A DNA stretch of 64,000 nt from G963704535 sp963704535 (GCA_963704535.1 OY969916.1:6820001-6884000), one strand, 5' to 3'; numbered from the stretch's first letter, positions 45,690 to 54,712 are shown. Numbers and translations: made by a program. Notes: generated by a model from the letters alone, not told the origin.

Positions 45690-47136
45690 GTAAATGTTCA
45701 GACTTGCCCTACTTACGCTTCTATGGTATTCATGAGCGTATGATGTTTGAGGAAGAAGTCATCCGGCTGCGGGCCGAAAACCAGGAACTCAAGCAGCAAC
45801 TGGCGCAGGTGCTGGAGCAACTGGCTGCCGTGCAAGGCAGGATTGCACAACTCGAACAGCAACCCCACGACCCACCGCCGTTCGTCAAACCCAACAGACC
45901 CAAAGACAGCGAGCCCAAGCCACCTCGCAAGAAGCGCGCAGCCAAGCACAACCACGCTCGACAACGCATGAGGCCTACTCGTCAGGTTGAACATGCCCTG
46001 GAACGCTGTCCAGATTGCAACTACCGCTTGCAAGGCCACAGCCTCGACTACTCACGCGAGGTGATCGAACTGCCCGAACCGCAGCCCGTCGAGGTGGTCG
46101 AACATCGTGTCATCAAGCGCTTCTGTCCGTACTGCCGGTGCTGGCACAGCCCAAAGCTGGAACTGCAGGGCCAGGTGCTCGGTCAAGGGCGCATCGGCGT
46201 GCGCATCATCAGCCTGATCGCCTACCTGCGCAATACCTTGCGCCTGCCTTTCCGTCGTATCCAAGCCTACCTGCACTCGCTCCATCAACTCACACTCAGC
46301 GTGGGCGAACTGAGCGAATTGCTGCATCAGGCGCGACGAACGCTCCAGCCCTCGAGCGATGACCTCAAGCGGCAGGCGCGTGCCTCTCCCATCCTGCACG
46401 GCGATGAAACCTCCTGGCGTGAGAATGGGCAGAATGGCTACATTTGGGCTTTCTCTACGCCCGGAGAGGAGGCGGTGCGCTACTATGAATATGACCACAG
46501 CCGCGCTCAGGCGGTGGTGAAGCGTATCCTGGGAGGCAGCTTCAAGGGCCATCTGGTGAGCGACTTCTACTGCGGCTATAACGAGTATGCCGGCAAGCAT
46601 CAGCGTTGCTGGGTACATCTGTTGCGCGATCTGCACGAACTCAAGGAGCGATATGCGGCACAGGCCGACGTACTTGCCTGGGCAAAGGCGGTGCGAGGGC
46701 ATTATGATGCTGCCCAGGCTTGGCTGGCAGCCCACCCTCAGGCCACACGCGAGGAGCGCGAAGCGCACTATGTGAGGCTGGTGAGTGAGATGCATGTGCT
46801 GGGGCTGCAGTATGCCAAAGCCTACGAGCATGCTTGTTGTACGCTAGCCAAGCGGTTGCTGCGCCATGAGGACGAATTGTTCCAGTTCGTGCTGGTAGAG
46901 GGTCTGAGTGCCGATAACAACTTGGCCGAGCGTAGTGTTCGCCCGCTGGTGGTGATCCGCAAGATCAGCGGCGGTTCGCGCAGCGAGGAGGGAACAAAGA
47001 CTCGCATGGGTCTGGCGAGTCTGTTCGAGACCTGGCAAGCGCGCAAGCTCAACCCCTTTGATGAATGCTTCAAGCTGTTGAGCCAAGCCGCCGCCTCCCC
47101 GACCTAATCTTCTTTACCCCAACCGTGAACAGTTAC
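45690..47136 (+). mobile_element. IS66-family-like insertion sequence
   Basis: The ends GTAAaTGTTCAgacTTGccc (from 45690) and the reverse complement GTAAcTGTTCAcggTTGggg (from 47136) match at 15 of 22 positions and begin GTAA, as IS66-type ends do. One transposase frame lies inside. The flanks (GCGCCAAG and GCATCGAG) are not an 8-bp duplication, so one side has probably been rearranged since insertion. The right end truncates a KfrA-like gene. Confidence 0.75.
45740..47107 (+). CDS. IS66-family transposase (TnpC-type, ISBst12-like)
   Basis: A 455-residue protein from ATG 45740 (MMFEEEVIRLRAENQELKQQ). It has an N-terminal coiled coil, a Pro/Lys-rich hinge, a zinc-finger-like ERCPDCNYRLQGH with FCPYCRCW, then the DDE core: ILHGDETSWRENG (Asp), LVSDFYCGYNEY (Asp), and LSADNNLAERSVRPLVVIRK (Glu). 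No TnpA/TnpB companions are present, as in the ISBst12 group. The frame is intact. Confidence 0.9.
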   Translation: MMFEEEVIRLRAENQELKQQLAQVLEQLAAVQGRIAQLEQQPHDPPPFVKPNRPKDSEPKPPRKKRAAKHNHARQRMRPTRQVEHALERCPDCNYRLQGHSLDYSREVIELPEPQPVEVVEHRVIKRFCPYCRCWHSPKLELQGQVLGQGRIGVRIISLIAYLRNTLRLPFRRIQAYLHSLHQLTLSVGELSELLHQARRTLQPSSDDLKRQARASPILHGDETSWRENGQNGYIWAFSTPGEEAVRYYEYDHSRAQAVVKRILGGSFKGHLVSDFYCGYNEYAGKHQRCWVHLLRDLHELKERYAAQADVLAWAKAVRGHYDAAQAWLAAHPQATREEREAHYVRLVSEMHVLGLQYAKAYEHACCTLAKRLLRHEDELFQFVLVEGLSADNNLAERSVRPLVVIRKISGGSRSEEGTKTRMGLASLFETWQARKLNPFDECFKLLSQAAASPT

Positions 47137-47264
47137 GCATCGAGGTACGTCTTGATCGTCGAGTAGCTGCCGCCGCCGATCATCTCACGCACACGGGTCA
47201 TTGTCGGCTTCTCGCCGGCCGCAGCCAGTTGATCCGCCAGCGTGAATACCTGTTCCTGTGTCAC
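47133..47264 (-). pseudogene. KfrA-like DNA-binding N-terminus cut by the IS66-type element
   Basis: From GTG 47264 the frame reads VTQEQVFTLADQLAAAGEKP and TMTRVREMIGGGSYSTIKTY, the N-terminal DNA-binding motif of KfrA plasmid regulators. After Leu-Asp-Ala it meets a TAA at 47135-47133, which is formed by the GTAA end of the IS66-type element. The coiled-coil part of KfrA is gone. It implies plasmid or integrative-element DNA here before the insertion. Confidence 0.6.
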
Positions 47265-47534
47265 GATCGCCTGTGCGTCAAGCGCTGGGTGGCTTGTGCT
47301 ACGCACCGCCCTGACAATGGGCGATGCGCTTGTTGAGGAGGTCGCGGGGCTTCGGATAGTGTTGGTAGGCCCGTGATAGGGCCGCGTCGTCGTGTTCCTC
47401 TATCACTGATGACCCGCGAGGCAAATGCAGCCCTCTCCCAGCACCCTAACGGATGGACTCAGCGTTTCTACATGTACAGGATCTGGCTCGTTTGTCGCAC
47501 ATCTTTACCGCCCCTCAGAAAGGAACCCAACGCC

Positions 47535-48797
47535 TTGACACGCCGGCACCTCACCTCCTATGCCACTCTGGCGCTGTTCCTTGCTGTGTTGCTCGTGGCC
47601 AGCAAAGCAGTCTTCGGCCCGACGGCACCCGCGCCACCTGAGTTCAGCGATACGCTTGTGGCGGATGTGCCGAGCCCGACCGCGTTGGCCTTCACGCCCG
47701 ATGGCCGCATGCTGCTCACCTCGCAGTCCGGCCAGCTCTGGGTCTACCAGGGCGGCACCCTACTCGCTACTCCAGCGCTCGATCTGGCCGCCGCCGACCT
47801 GATCTGCTCTGGCTTCGAGCGCGGGCTGCTGGGCGTGGCCCTCGACCCGGCCTTCGCGGCCAACCGTTCGATCTACCTCTTCTACACCTTCAAGAAGCAC
47901 GGCGGGTGCGAAAGCACCGCCGCCACCAGCCCGGTCAACCGGGTGTCGCGCTTTGTGCTGGCCGACAGCAATCTGATCGACCTTGCCAGCGAGGTGGTGC
48001 TCCTCGACAACATACCCTCGTTCCGCCTGCATAACGCCGGCGACATCCAGTTTGGCAGGGATGGCTATTTGTATATCAGCGTCGGCGACGGCGGCTGTGA
48101 CGAGGGCGGCGACAGCGGCTGCGCGAACGCCAATGACGCCGCCCGTCGCCAACATGTGCTGCTGGGCAAGATCCTGCGCATCACTCGCGACGGCGGCATC
48201 CCGCCCAACAACCCGTTTGTGGGCGCCAACACCGCCCGCTGCAACCTGACCGGCCGCACCGCGCCCGGCAAGCAATGCCAGGAGACCTTCGCCTGGGGCC
48301 TGCGCAATCCGTTCCGGATCGCCTTCGACCCCAACGCCGCCACCACGCGCTTCTTCATCAACGATGTCGGCCAGTGGACTTGGGAGGAGATCAACGAGGG
48401 GCAACCCGGCGCCGACTACGGCTGGAACCTGCGCGAGGGCCACTGCGCCCAGGGCTCGATGACCGCCTGCGGCCCGCCGCCCGCCTCGATCACCAACCCG
48501 ATCTTCAGTTGCGAACGCTGGAACTGTAGCGCGATCACCGGCGGCGCGTTCGTGCCCCAAGGTCTATGGTCGGCCGAGTACGACGGCGCTTACCTGTTCG
48601 GTGACTACGGCCGCCGCACGATCTTCCGGCTTGTGCCGGATGGTCGCGGCAACACCGCCACTGTATTCGCCCGCATACCGGGCGGCGTCGTTCATATGGC
48701 CTTCGGTCCCCACGGCGGGACCCAGGCACTCTACTACACCGCCTATTTCGACCACGGCCACGGCCAGGTGCGCCGGATCAGTTCCTTGGAGTTATAG
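47535..48797 (+). CDS. PQQ-dependent sugar dehydrogenase (glucose/sorbosone dehydrogenase family)
   Basis: A six-bladed beta-propeller oxidoreductase of about 420 residues, exported. TTG 47535 is preferred since AAAGGAAC lies 10 bp upstream and the protein then starts with a clean membrane anchor (SYATLALFLAVLLVA); an in-frame extension to 47373 looks non-coding. Family motifs are TALAFTPDGRMLLTSQSG, GLLGVALDPAF, HNAGDIQFGRDGYLYISVGD, GKILRITRDG, AWGLRNPFRIAFD and GADYGWN. Many Cys residues suggest disulfides outside the cell. Substrate is unknown. Its stop codon TAG lies inside the left end of a palindromic element. Confidence 0.85.
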   Translation: MTRRHLTSYATLALFLAVLLVASKAVFGPTAPAPPEFSDTLVADVPSPTALAFTPDGRMLLTSQSGQLWVYQGGTLLATPALDLAAADLICSGFERGLLGVALDPAFAANRSIYLFYTFKKHGGCESTAATSPVNRVSRFVLADSNLIDLASEVVLLDNIPSFRLHNAGDIQFGRDGYLYISVGDGGCDEGGDSGCANANDAARRQHVLLGKILRITRDGGIPPNNPFVGANTARCNLTGRTAPGKQCQETFAWGLRNPFRIAFDPNAATTRFFINDVGQWTWEEINEGQPGADYGWNLREGHCAQGSMTACGPPPASITNPIFSCERWNCSAITGGAFVPQGLWSAEYDGAYLFGDYGRRTIFRLVPDGRGNTATVFARIPGGVVHMAFGPHGGTQALYYTAYFDHGHGQVRRISSLEL

Positions 48798-48888
48798 CAT
48801 TCCTATCAGGGTTGTAAAGTAGGCAGGGGTTTTTGTGGGGGCTTCCTCCACACCCCCTTTTACAACTCATTCAGGAACGCTCTATAAC
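48791..48888. repeat. 98-bp MITE-like palindromic element between convergent stops
   Basis: The element starts GTTATAG (48791-48797) and ends CTATAAC (48882-48888). Its halves are imperfect reverse complements: the left reads GTTATAGCATTCCT, TTGTAAAGTAGG and TTTGTGGGGGC; the right mirrors it with GTGTGG, TTGTAAA and CGTTCCT. The left end supplies the stop of the sugar dehydrogenase; the last base of the right end is part of the XRE gene's stop. The right half matches the partial copy at 17141. It may act as a shared bidirectional terminator and may be mobile. Confidence 0.75.
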
Positions 48889-49109
48889 TAAAGCCGAGCA
48901 AAACCCGTATCACCCACACGCTCGGCTGGCGCCAACCTCAGCAAATCCGCGAGCCGCTCCACCAGCTCGCGCGAGAGTCGCAGCGCATTGGCCTCCCACT
49001 TCCGAATAGTGATCGTCGAGCATCCCAGCCGGTGGGCCAGGTCCACTTGGGTCAGGTCGAGTGGCTTACGGTAGCGCTTGAGTTGGCTACCGAATGAGGC
49101 TTGGTCCAT
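48888..49109 (-). CDS. Small XRE-family HTH regulator
   Basis: A 73-residue single-domain DNA-binding protein with SFGSQLKRYRKPLDLTQVDL then AHRLGCSTITIRKWEANALR, a canonical Cro/CI-type helix-turn-helix, followed by a dimerisation-like helix (ELVERLADLLRL). It faces the sugar dehydrogenase tail to tail. The repeats at 49204-49252, just upstream, are plausible binding sites for it and could link it to the exosortase operon on the other side. Confidence 0.8.
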   Translation of the reverse strand: MDQASFGSQLKRYRKPLDLTQVDLAHRLGCSTITIRKWEANALRLSRELVERLADLLRLAPAERVGDTGFARL

Positions 49110-49203
49110 GCCAGTTTGCTCCGCGCGTGTAGGAATGTGTGGTCAAGACTGAGCGACCCGCGTCATCCGGCAGCCCCGGCTCGGCAGTGGGCGTCACAGT
49201 TTT

Positions 49204-49252
49204 TGATTATATCGCCGCTTATACCCCTGATTATATCGCAAATTGTATCGCC
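49204..49252. promoter_or_regulatory. TGATTATATCGC direct repeats (putative operator)
   Basis: TGATTATATCGC occurs at 49204-49215 and 49228-49239 (24-bp period), with a degenerate third copy AATTGTATCGCC at 49241-49252. The repeats lie between the XRE gene (start 49109) and the exosortase gene (start 49393), which point away from each other. Confidence 0.5.
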
Positions 49253-49392
49253 AAGCCGGATTGTGTTGCCGTCACGCGCATGGTCTAATCGGTGCAGCCC
49301 ACTGTCCAAATTCGCATACTACATCATGGGGTGTGCCTGGCGGCTGCACCCAGACAGTCTCTTATTCACACCAAATAACCATCATAACTGCT

Positions 49393-50907
49393 ATGGAAGC
49401 ACAATCAACGCTTGAGCGAAGCACAACGCGCGTCTCCCTCGCACATCTTGGCGCGAATATGGCGATCATTGGGCTGTGGCTGTGGCTGTATCGCCCGGTG
49501 TTCAGCTACTTCGCGATGATCTTCGGGCAGGAGGATGCGCGCACCAATCTGATCATCCTGGCCGGCGCGCTGGCGCTGATCGCGCTGCGGGTACGGCAGG
49601 CCGGCACGCGCCCGCGACCCGACGCCGCGCCATGCCTGCACCTGCCGGCGCTGCTCCTCTCCGGCGGCGGCTCGGTCCTGTACCTAGCGGTCGAGCGCTT
49701 CCTGGACATCAACGTGGCCTCAGCGCTCCTGTTTGGCCTGGCTAGCTACGGGCTGCTGGGGCTGTGGCTCCAGCCACGCGCCTGGCGCCAGGGCTTCCCG
49801 GCGGTGCTGCTGCTGCTGGGCGCGCTGCCGTTCGGTGACTGGATGCAGGTGTTCATCGGCTACCCGATGCGCATCCTGACTGCCACGCTGGTGCGCGATG
49901 GCCTGGCGTCATTCGGCGTCGGCACTCTGGGCGTTGATACTATCCTGGTGTTTGAGAACAGCGTCTCGCAGGTCGATCTGCCGTGCAGCGGCGTGAAGAG
50001 CCTGTGGACCGGCGGCCTGTTTCTGATCGCTGCCACCTGGATCGAGCGTCGTCGGCTGAGCTGGCGCTGGCTGCTGATCGGGCTGCTGTTTAGTGGCCTG
50101 TTGTTCAGCGCCAACCTGGCCCGCATCGGAGTGCTGATCGTGGTCGGGCAGGTGGCAGGCTGGCGCTTGGCCGCCGAGATGCTGCACGTCCCGCTGGGCG
50201 TGCTGGGCTTTCTGCTGGCCTGCACGGTGGCGGTGCTGTTGCTGCGCCGGCTGCCGTCGATCGCAGCGGACGGGGCCGATGAGCCATCGCCCTCCATCCC
50301 GCATCGCTCGCCGGCTTGGCTGGCCCCGACCCTGCTTGCGGCGCTGCTGGTGATGAACCTGCTCTACACGCCGTACCCGGCTGCCCCACCGGCGCAGGCG
50401 TCGGCAGCGTGGCGCTTCCCAGCCGGGCTGACAACCCAGCCGCTGGAACTGCGGCCGGGCGAGCTGGACTGGCTGTTCCGCGACGGCGCCGAGGCGGTCG
50501 AACGGGTGCGCTTCGACTGGCGCGGCATCAGCGGCTCGATGCTGCTGGTGACGAGCACGACCCGCCGCGCCCATCACTACCCTGAGCGCTGCTTTGAAGC
50601 CTACGGCCTCACGGTTGAGGGCACGTCTGCCCACCTGGTCGAGCCCGGCCGCTCCATACGCCTGTTGAGCCTCAGCGACAGGCAGAGCGACAGGCAACTT
50701 TCTGCCGCCTACTGGTTCCAGTCAGCCACCCGCAGCACCGACGACTACGGCACGCGTTTCTGGTCCGACATGTCGCTTACCCCCGAACGCTGGGTGCTCG
50801 TCACGATCTTGTTCGACACGCAGCAAAACTCGCACACGCCGGAGATGCAGGCGTTCTACACCGCGCTGCACGAATCGGTGCGCTCCAACCTGGGAGGTTC
50901 ACCATGA
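49393..50907 (+). CDS. Exosortase (XrtO-like) with EpsI-like C-terminal domain
   Basis: A 504-residue membrane protein from ATG 49393 (MEAQSTLERSTTRVSLAHLG). About nine hydrophobic helices carry the exosortase triad: Cys in DLPCSGVKSLWTGG, Arg in SANLARIGVLIVVG, and His in AAEMLHVPLGVLGF. Exosortases process PEP-CTERM proteins at the membrane. The C-terminal 170 residues are EpsI-like (HHYPERCFEAYGLTVEG). The gene overlaps the PEP-CTERM gene by ATGA, an exosortase dedicated to its neighbour. Confidence 0.85.
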   Translation: MEAQSTLERSTTRVSLAHLGANMAIIGLWLWLYRPVFSYFAMIFGQEDARTNLIILAGALALIALRVRQAGTRPRPDAAPCLHLPALLLSGGGSVLYLAVERFLDINVASALLFGLASYGLLGLWLQPRAWRQGFPAVLLLLGALPFGDWMQVFIGYPMRILTATLVRDGLASFGVGTLGVDTILVFENSVSQVDLPCSGVKSLWTGGLFLIAATWIERRRLSWRWLLIGLLFSGLLFSANLARIGVLIVVGQVAGWRLAAEMLHVPLGVLGFLLACTVAVLLLRRLPSIAADGADEPSPSIPHRSPAWLAPTLLAALLVMNLLYTPYPAAPPAQASAAWRFPAGLTTQPLELRPGELDWLFRDGAEAVERVRFDWRGISGSMLLVTSTTRRAHHYPERCFEAYGLTVEGTSAHLVEPGRSIRLLSLSDRQSDRQLSAAYWFQSATRSTDDYGTRFWSDMSLTPERWVLVTILFDTQQNSHTPEMQAFYTALHESVRSNLGGSP

Positions 50908-53777
50908 TACGACGGCTGTTGAACGTACGAACCTGGGCCGGCGGCCTGTTCTGGGGGTGGAACATCATCTTTCTCGCGTTTATGGTGCTGGGATTTGCGC
51001 CGACGATGCTCCTACCTGTGCTGAATGAAGTGCGCGCGGGTGCCATCCCGACCGTGTTTCTGGTGTACGGCAGCATCCTGGTCGCCATCCCAATGCTGGC
51101 AGTGGCGATCGGGGTATTCTGGTTACGCCGCGAGCCCACCCGCCTGTTCGCACTCGGCTATGGGGTCGAGGGGCCACTGATGTTGATGTTGGCGCTGCGC
51201 TTCTTTGTCGTGCAAGATCTCACGCCGGGCGTCGCGTTGCTGATCGGGCTGGCGGGCCTGAGCCTTGCCACGCTGCTGTGGGATGTGCTCGACCGCGCGA
51301 TCGATCAGCGCGGCCCGCTCCTGACTGGCCTGCGGGTGTTCGGTCTCACCTGCTTGCTGGTCGGCGGCCTGTACGCCAGCATCTGGCTCACGTTCTACGC
51401 AGTGCCCTTGGCCGCCCAGACCGGGCAGTGGGTGGAGGGGTTGCCATGGTTTTTCCAAAACGTGGCGCGTATGTGGAGCAACCGGTGGCGTGAGGTGCCG
51501 TTGATGGTGCTTGGGTTCATCCTGTCAGCGTTCAGCACGACGCTGTTTGTTCTGATGCCGCTTGCGGTGCCGATTCTGTATGTGCGCGCCTGGTGGCGCG
51601 GCGTGCGGGCGCTGGCAGCGCGGCAGCGTGCCCTGGCGGTGGCGCTGCCGGCGGCGGTGCTGGCGGCCTGTATCGCGCTGTTTGTGCTGGCGAACCGCCA
51701 ACCGCAGCGGCAGGCATTTGCGCTGCTCGAAACGCCGCCCGCCAGCCTGGAGGCCGCCGCAGCGCTGTTGCAGCAGCAGGAGACCATCCGCACCGGGTTG
51801 CTCAACGCCTACCTGGCACCCCAGCGCTACCTTGCTGCTGCGGGGGAGACCCAGTACGTCAGCCTTATGTACCAGGGTCAGGTCGGTTTGGCCAGTGAGT
51901 ATGCCGATCGCGTGCAGCAGTGGCACGAGTTGATCGCTCGCCCGATCCTCTACGAGCCAGTCACGCTGACGAGCCCGGAAGAGAGCTTTTATTGGGAGAA
52001 TCAAGCGCTCATCCGAGAACCGCACCGGGCCGCCGAGCTGTACAAGCAGTTCTTTGATGTGCCGATCAACGAGGGTGAGCACGATGCGGTCGTGCGGGCC
52101 GTGCGCTCGACCTGGATGCCTGATCGGGCGCGCAACGCCTGGCTGGAGGTGGACGACCGTGAGATTCTGCTTGCCCACCAGGAGCTGACTATCGCCGAGC
52201 ATGGCGACTGGGCCGATATGGAACTCTACGAGGTGTATCAGAACCAGACCGGCGACCAACAGGAGGTGGTCTACTACTTCAGCCTGCCTGAATCGGCGGT
52301 CATTACCGGCATCTGGCTGGGCAACAGCGCCGATCGGGAGCAGCGCTTCGTCTACCGGGTTGCGCCGCGCGGGGCGGCGCAGGCGGTCTACCGCAACGAG
52401 GTACGGCGCAACGAGGACCCAGCGCTGGTCGAGCAGATCGGCCCGCGCCAATACCGGCTGCGGGTCTTCCCGATCTTGCCACTACAGTGGCGTTGGGACG
52501 AGAACGCCGGCCGAGAGCAGCTCGGTGAGGCCCCGGCGATGCACATGTGGCTGACCTGGCGCGTGCTGGCCGAGGGCGGCCAGTGGCCGCTGCCGCGCCT
52601 GGCTGAAAAGCGCAATGTGTACTGGGATGGCGGTTCGGTGCGGCTGGTCAATGGCGCCCCGATGCGGGCCGACGCCGAGACCTGGCTGCCGGCCGGGCTG
52701 CCGGCGTCGGCGACAGCGCTGGCCCACCGGGTCGAGTTCCCCAGTGGCGAGACGGTCGTCGTACGCCCCGCCACCGCCGCCGATCGGCCGCAGCCGGCCG
52801 GCGCTCTGCGGCTGGCACTCGTGCTCGACCGCTCGCGCAGCATGGCCCAGTATGTCGATGAGGTCGAAGCCGCGCTGGACCGGCTGCGCCAGATCGCCGG
52901 CGGCAAGCCGATCGATGTGTATCTCACGGCGTCGGCGTATCGTGGCGAACAGCCCACTATCGTCGATCTGGCCGCGCTCGATGCTGACGCGCTGCTCTAC
53001 TATGGCGGGCAGAATCCCGGCGCGCTGCTGGCGCAGTTCACCCAACTGCGCGAGGGCCGGCAGTACGATGCGATCCTGGTGCTGAGTGACGGCAGCAGCT
53101 ATGAGCTTGGCACAAGCGATCCAACGGTGGCGACGCCCGATGTGCCGCTGTGGATGATCCACCTGGGCGGCGACTTCCCGCTGGGCTACGACGACCCGAC
53201 CCTGACGGCGATCCAGGCCAGCGGCGGCGGTGTCGCCGGCACGGTCGATGAAGCGCTCACGCGGCTGATGATCGCCCGCGCGGCCGGCCAGGGCGCATCG
53301 GCGCAGGCGCCCAGCGCTGATGTGATCGACGGCTATGTGTGGCTGACCATCCCGGCCGGCGCCACCGCGCCTGCGCTGGATGGCGAGGTCGTGACCCACG
53401 CGCCCGGCGATGCGTTCGCCGCCTTCGCGGCGCGGCGCCTGATCCTGGCGGCCATGCAGCGCGAGCGCGCCCCGCTCTCCGACCCGGCAGCGCTTGATCG
53501 GCTGCACGCCATCGCGATCGAGCACAGCATCGTGACGCCGTTCTCGTCCATGCTGGTGCTGGTCAACGAGCAGCAGCGGCAGTTGCTGGAGCAACTGGAA
53601 GGGCGCGACGACCGCTTCCAGCGCGAGCATGAGCAGGTCGGCGAGACCGCACCGGCCGGCGTCACGGGTGTGCCTGAGCCGGAGGAATGGCTACTGATCG
53701 GGCTTGCGGTGGCCATGCTGCTGTGGTACCTGCGTGGGGGACGGGTCCAGGTGATGGGCAGGCGGCCTATTTCCTGA
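50904..53777 (+). CDS. TIGR02921-like PEP-CTERM integral membrane protein with VIT/vWA-like region
   Basis: A 957-residue protein. Residues 1 to about 270 hold seven or so membrane helices. Residues about 430-560 look like a VIT-type beta domain (YEVYQNQTGDQQEVVYYFSL), and residues about 630-800 a von Willebrand A-like domain with the MIDAS-like LVLDRSRSMAQYVDE and LVLSDGSSYE. The end is a PEP-CTERM tail: VPEPEEWLLIG, a hydrophobic helix, then GGRVQVMGRR. This build matches the TIGR02921 family. Coupled to the exosortase upstream, it is likely its main substrate; the role of the vWA-type region at the surface is unknown. Confidence 0.85.
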   Translation: MIRRLLNVRTWAGGLFWGWNIIFLAFMVLGFAPTMLLPVLNEVRAGAIPTVFLVYGSILVAIPMLAVAIGVFWLRREPTRLFALGYGVEGPLMLMLALRFFVVQDLTPGVALLIGLAGLSLATLLWDVLDRAIDQRGPLLTGLRVFGLTCLLVGGLYASIWLTFYAVPLAAQTGQWVEGLPWFFQNVARMWSNRWREVPLMVLGFILSAFSTTLFVLMPLAVPILYVRAWWRGVRALAARQRALAVALPAAVLAACIALFVLANRQPQRQAFALLETPPASLEAAAALLQQQETIRTGLLNAYLAPQRYLAAAGETQYVSLMYQGQVGLASEYADRVQQWHELIARPILYEPVTLTSPEESFYWENQALIREPHRAAELYKQFFDVPINEGEHDAVVRAVRSTWMPDRARNAWLEVDDREILLAHQELTIAEHGDWADMELYEVYQNQTGDQQEVVYYFSLPESAVITGIWLGNSADREQRFVYRVAPRGAAQAVYRNEVRRNEDPALVEQIGPRQYRLRVFPILPLQWRWDENAGREQLGEAPAMHMWLTWRVLAEGGQWPLPRLAEKRNVYWDGGSVRLVNGAPMRADAETWLPAGLPASATALAHRVEFPSGETVVVRPATAADRPQPAGALRLALVLDRSRSMAQYVDEVEAALDRLRQIAGGKPIDVYLTASAYRGEQPTIVDLAALDADALLYYGGQNPGALLAQFTQLREGRQYDAILVLSDGSSYELGTSDPTVATPDVPLWMIHLGGDFPLGYDDPTLTAIQASGGGVAGTVDEALTRLMIARAAGQGASAQAPSADVIDGYVWLTIPAGATAPALDGEVVTHAPGDAFAAFAARRLILAAMQRERAPLSDPAALDRLHAIAIEHSIVTPFSSMLVLVNEQQRQLLEQLEGRDDRFQREHEQVGETAPAGVTGVPEPEEWLLIGLAVAMLLWYLRGGRVQVMGRRPIS

Positions 53778-53813
53778 CGCACTTGCATGGCAGATAGGCC
53801 TGCTTCCGCTCTA

Positions 53814-53880
53814 AGAAAAAGGGGGTTTGAGGGGGCAGCCCCCTCAGCCACCCCACCTACTTTGTAAAGTAGATCGGCGT
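53814..53880. repeat. Palindromic repeat / terminator-like hairpin
   Basis: TGAGGGGG (53828-53835) pairs with CCCCCTCA (53839-53846) around a 3-nt loop, preceded by AAAAAGGGGGTT and followed by ACCTACTTTGTAAAGTAG. The latter recalls the GTAAAGTAGGC part of the element at 48.8 kb. It lies 50 bp after the PEP-CTERM gene stop and probably serves as its transcription end. Confidence 0.55.
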
Positions 53881-53938
53881 CGCCCGAAACCTTGTCATAC
53901 GAGAATGAGGGCTATCTCAACCCACCAGTGAGGCTTCT

Positions 53939-54526
53939 ATGAATGTATGTCCTGCTTGTGGTGATCAGCTACCGATTGGCGCGCAGTTCTGCATTGCCTG
54001 TGGGGCCACCATATCGCTGGCCGTGACCGGGCCAACTCATCGAATCGCGTTGCAGGCCGCGACTGCTCCGACCCAGCCACTCGCAGCACTGGCTGCGGCT
54101 GGTCCGGCCCAGCCAGCCGTGGCGTGGTTGTCCCCGCTGGACTGGTTCGACCAGATACTCGCTTATGTGCTCTTTCTGATCTTTTTGGGCATTCCCCTTT
54201 GGTTTATCACCCGGCTCGATCTACAGGGCTTTTTCTCCTACTTTCCTTACTGGATCTGTGTGGCCCCGCTGCTGGTTGGGAGTGCCTACCTCACCCCGCT
54301 GCGCCGCCTGGTCCATCCCCCCTTTCTGATCGTCGTTGGGCTCGGCGCCTTGCTCGATATGCCAGACTTTTACATCTTCTTTCCTTACTGGTTCAGAGTG
54401 GCCTCGTTCGTGCTTGTTGGGGGTATAGCACTTATGAGCCTGTGGAAGTGTGGAGGTCCCCGGCTACAACGTGGGATGCTGATACTCGGCATCATGTGGC
54501 TGCTGGTGTTACCATCCATCGGCTGA
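53939..54526 (+). CDS. Zinc-ribbon membrane protein
   Basis: A 195-residue protein. It starts with a C4 zinc ribbon, MNVCPACGDQLPIGAQFCIA plus CG, followed by an Ala/Pro linker. Four to five membrane helices follow (YVLFLIFLGIPLWFIT, FSYFPYWICVAPLLVG, RGMLILGIMWLLVL). Such zinc-ribbon membrane proteins are common and functionally uncharacterised in Chloroflexota. It is followed 15 bp later by a small gene on the same strand. Confidence 0.7.
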   Translation: MNVCPACGDQLPIGAQFCIACGATISLAVTGPTHRIALQAATAPTQPLAALAAAGPAQPAVAWLSPLDWFDQILAYVLFLIFLGIPLWFITRLDLQGFFSYFPYWICVAPLLVGSAYLTPLRRLVHPPFLIVVGLGALLDMPDFYIFFPYWFRVASFVLVGGIALMSLWKCGGPRLQRGMLILGIMWLLVLPSIG

Positions 54527-54541
54527 AATCATAGGAAAGCC

Positions 54542-54712
54542 TTGCTGCTGGACACAAATCGCCTGAGCCGTGGTATGACCGTCACTCAAGTACACGCGAT
54601 CATGGCGGACCATGAAGTCTCCTATGATGACTCTCAAACGATCTATGTGGAAGGCGTCTATATCCATGTCCCCTACGATCGGGTCTACGCGGTGTGGATC
54701 GATCTGGATTAA
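54542..54712 (+). CDS. Small protein with SmpA/BamE-like motif
   Basis: A 56-residue frame from TTG 54542 (or ATG 54575), with AGGAAAG just upstream. It reads LSRGMTVTQVHAIMADHEVS and VYIHVPYDRVYAVWIDLD. The G-M-T-xx-QV pattern recalls the SmpA/BamE or similar small beta-alpha folds, but it is too short to assign. It lies directly downstream of the zinc-ribbon gene and could be its exported C-terminal partner. Confidence 0.45.
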   Translation: MLLDTNRLSRGMTVTQVHAIMADHEVSYDDSQTIYVEGVYIHVPYDRVYAVWIDLD

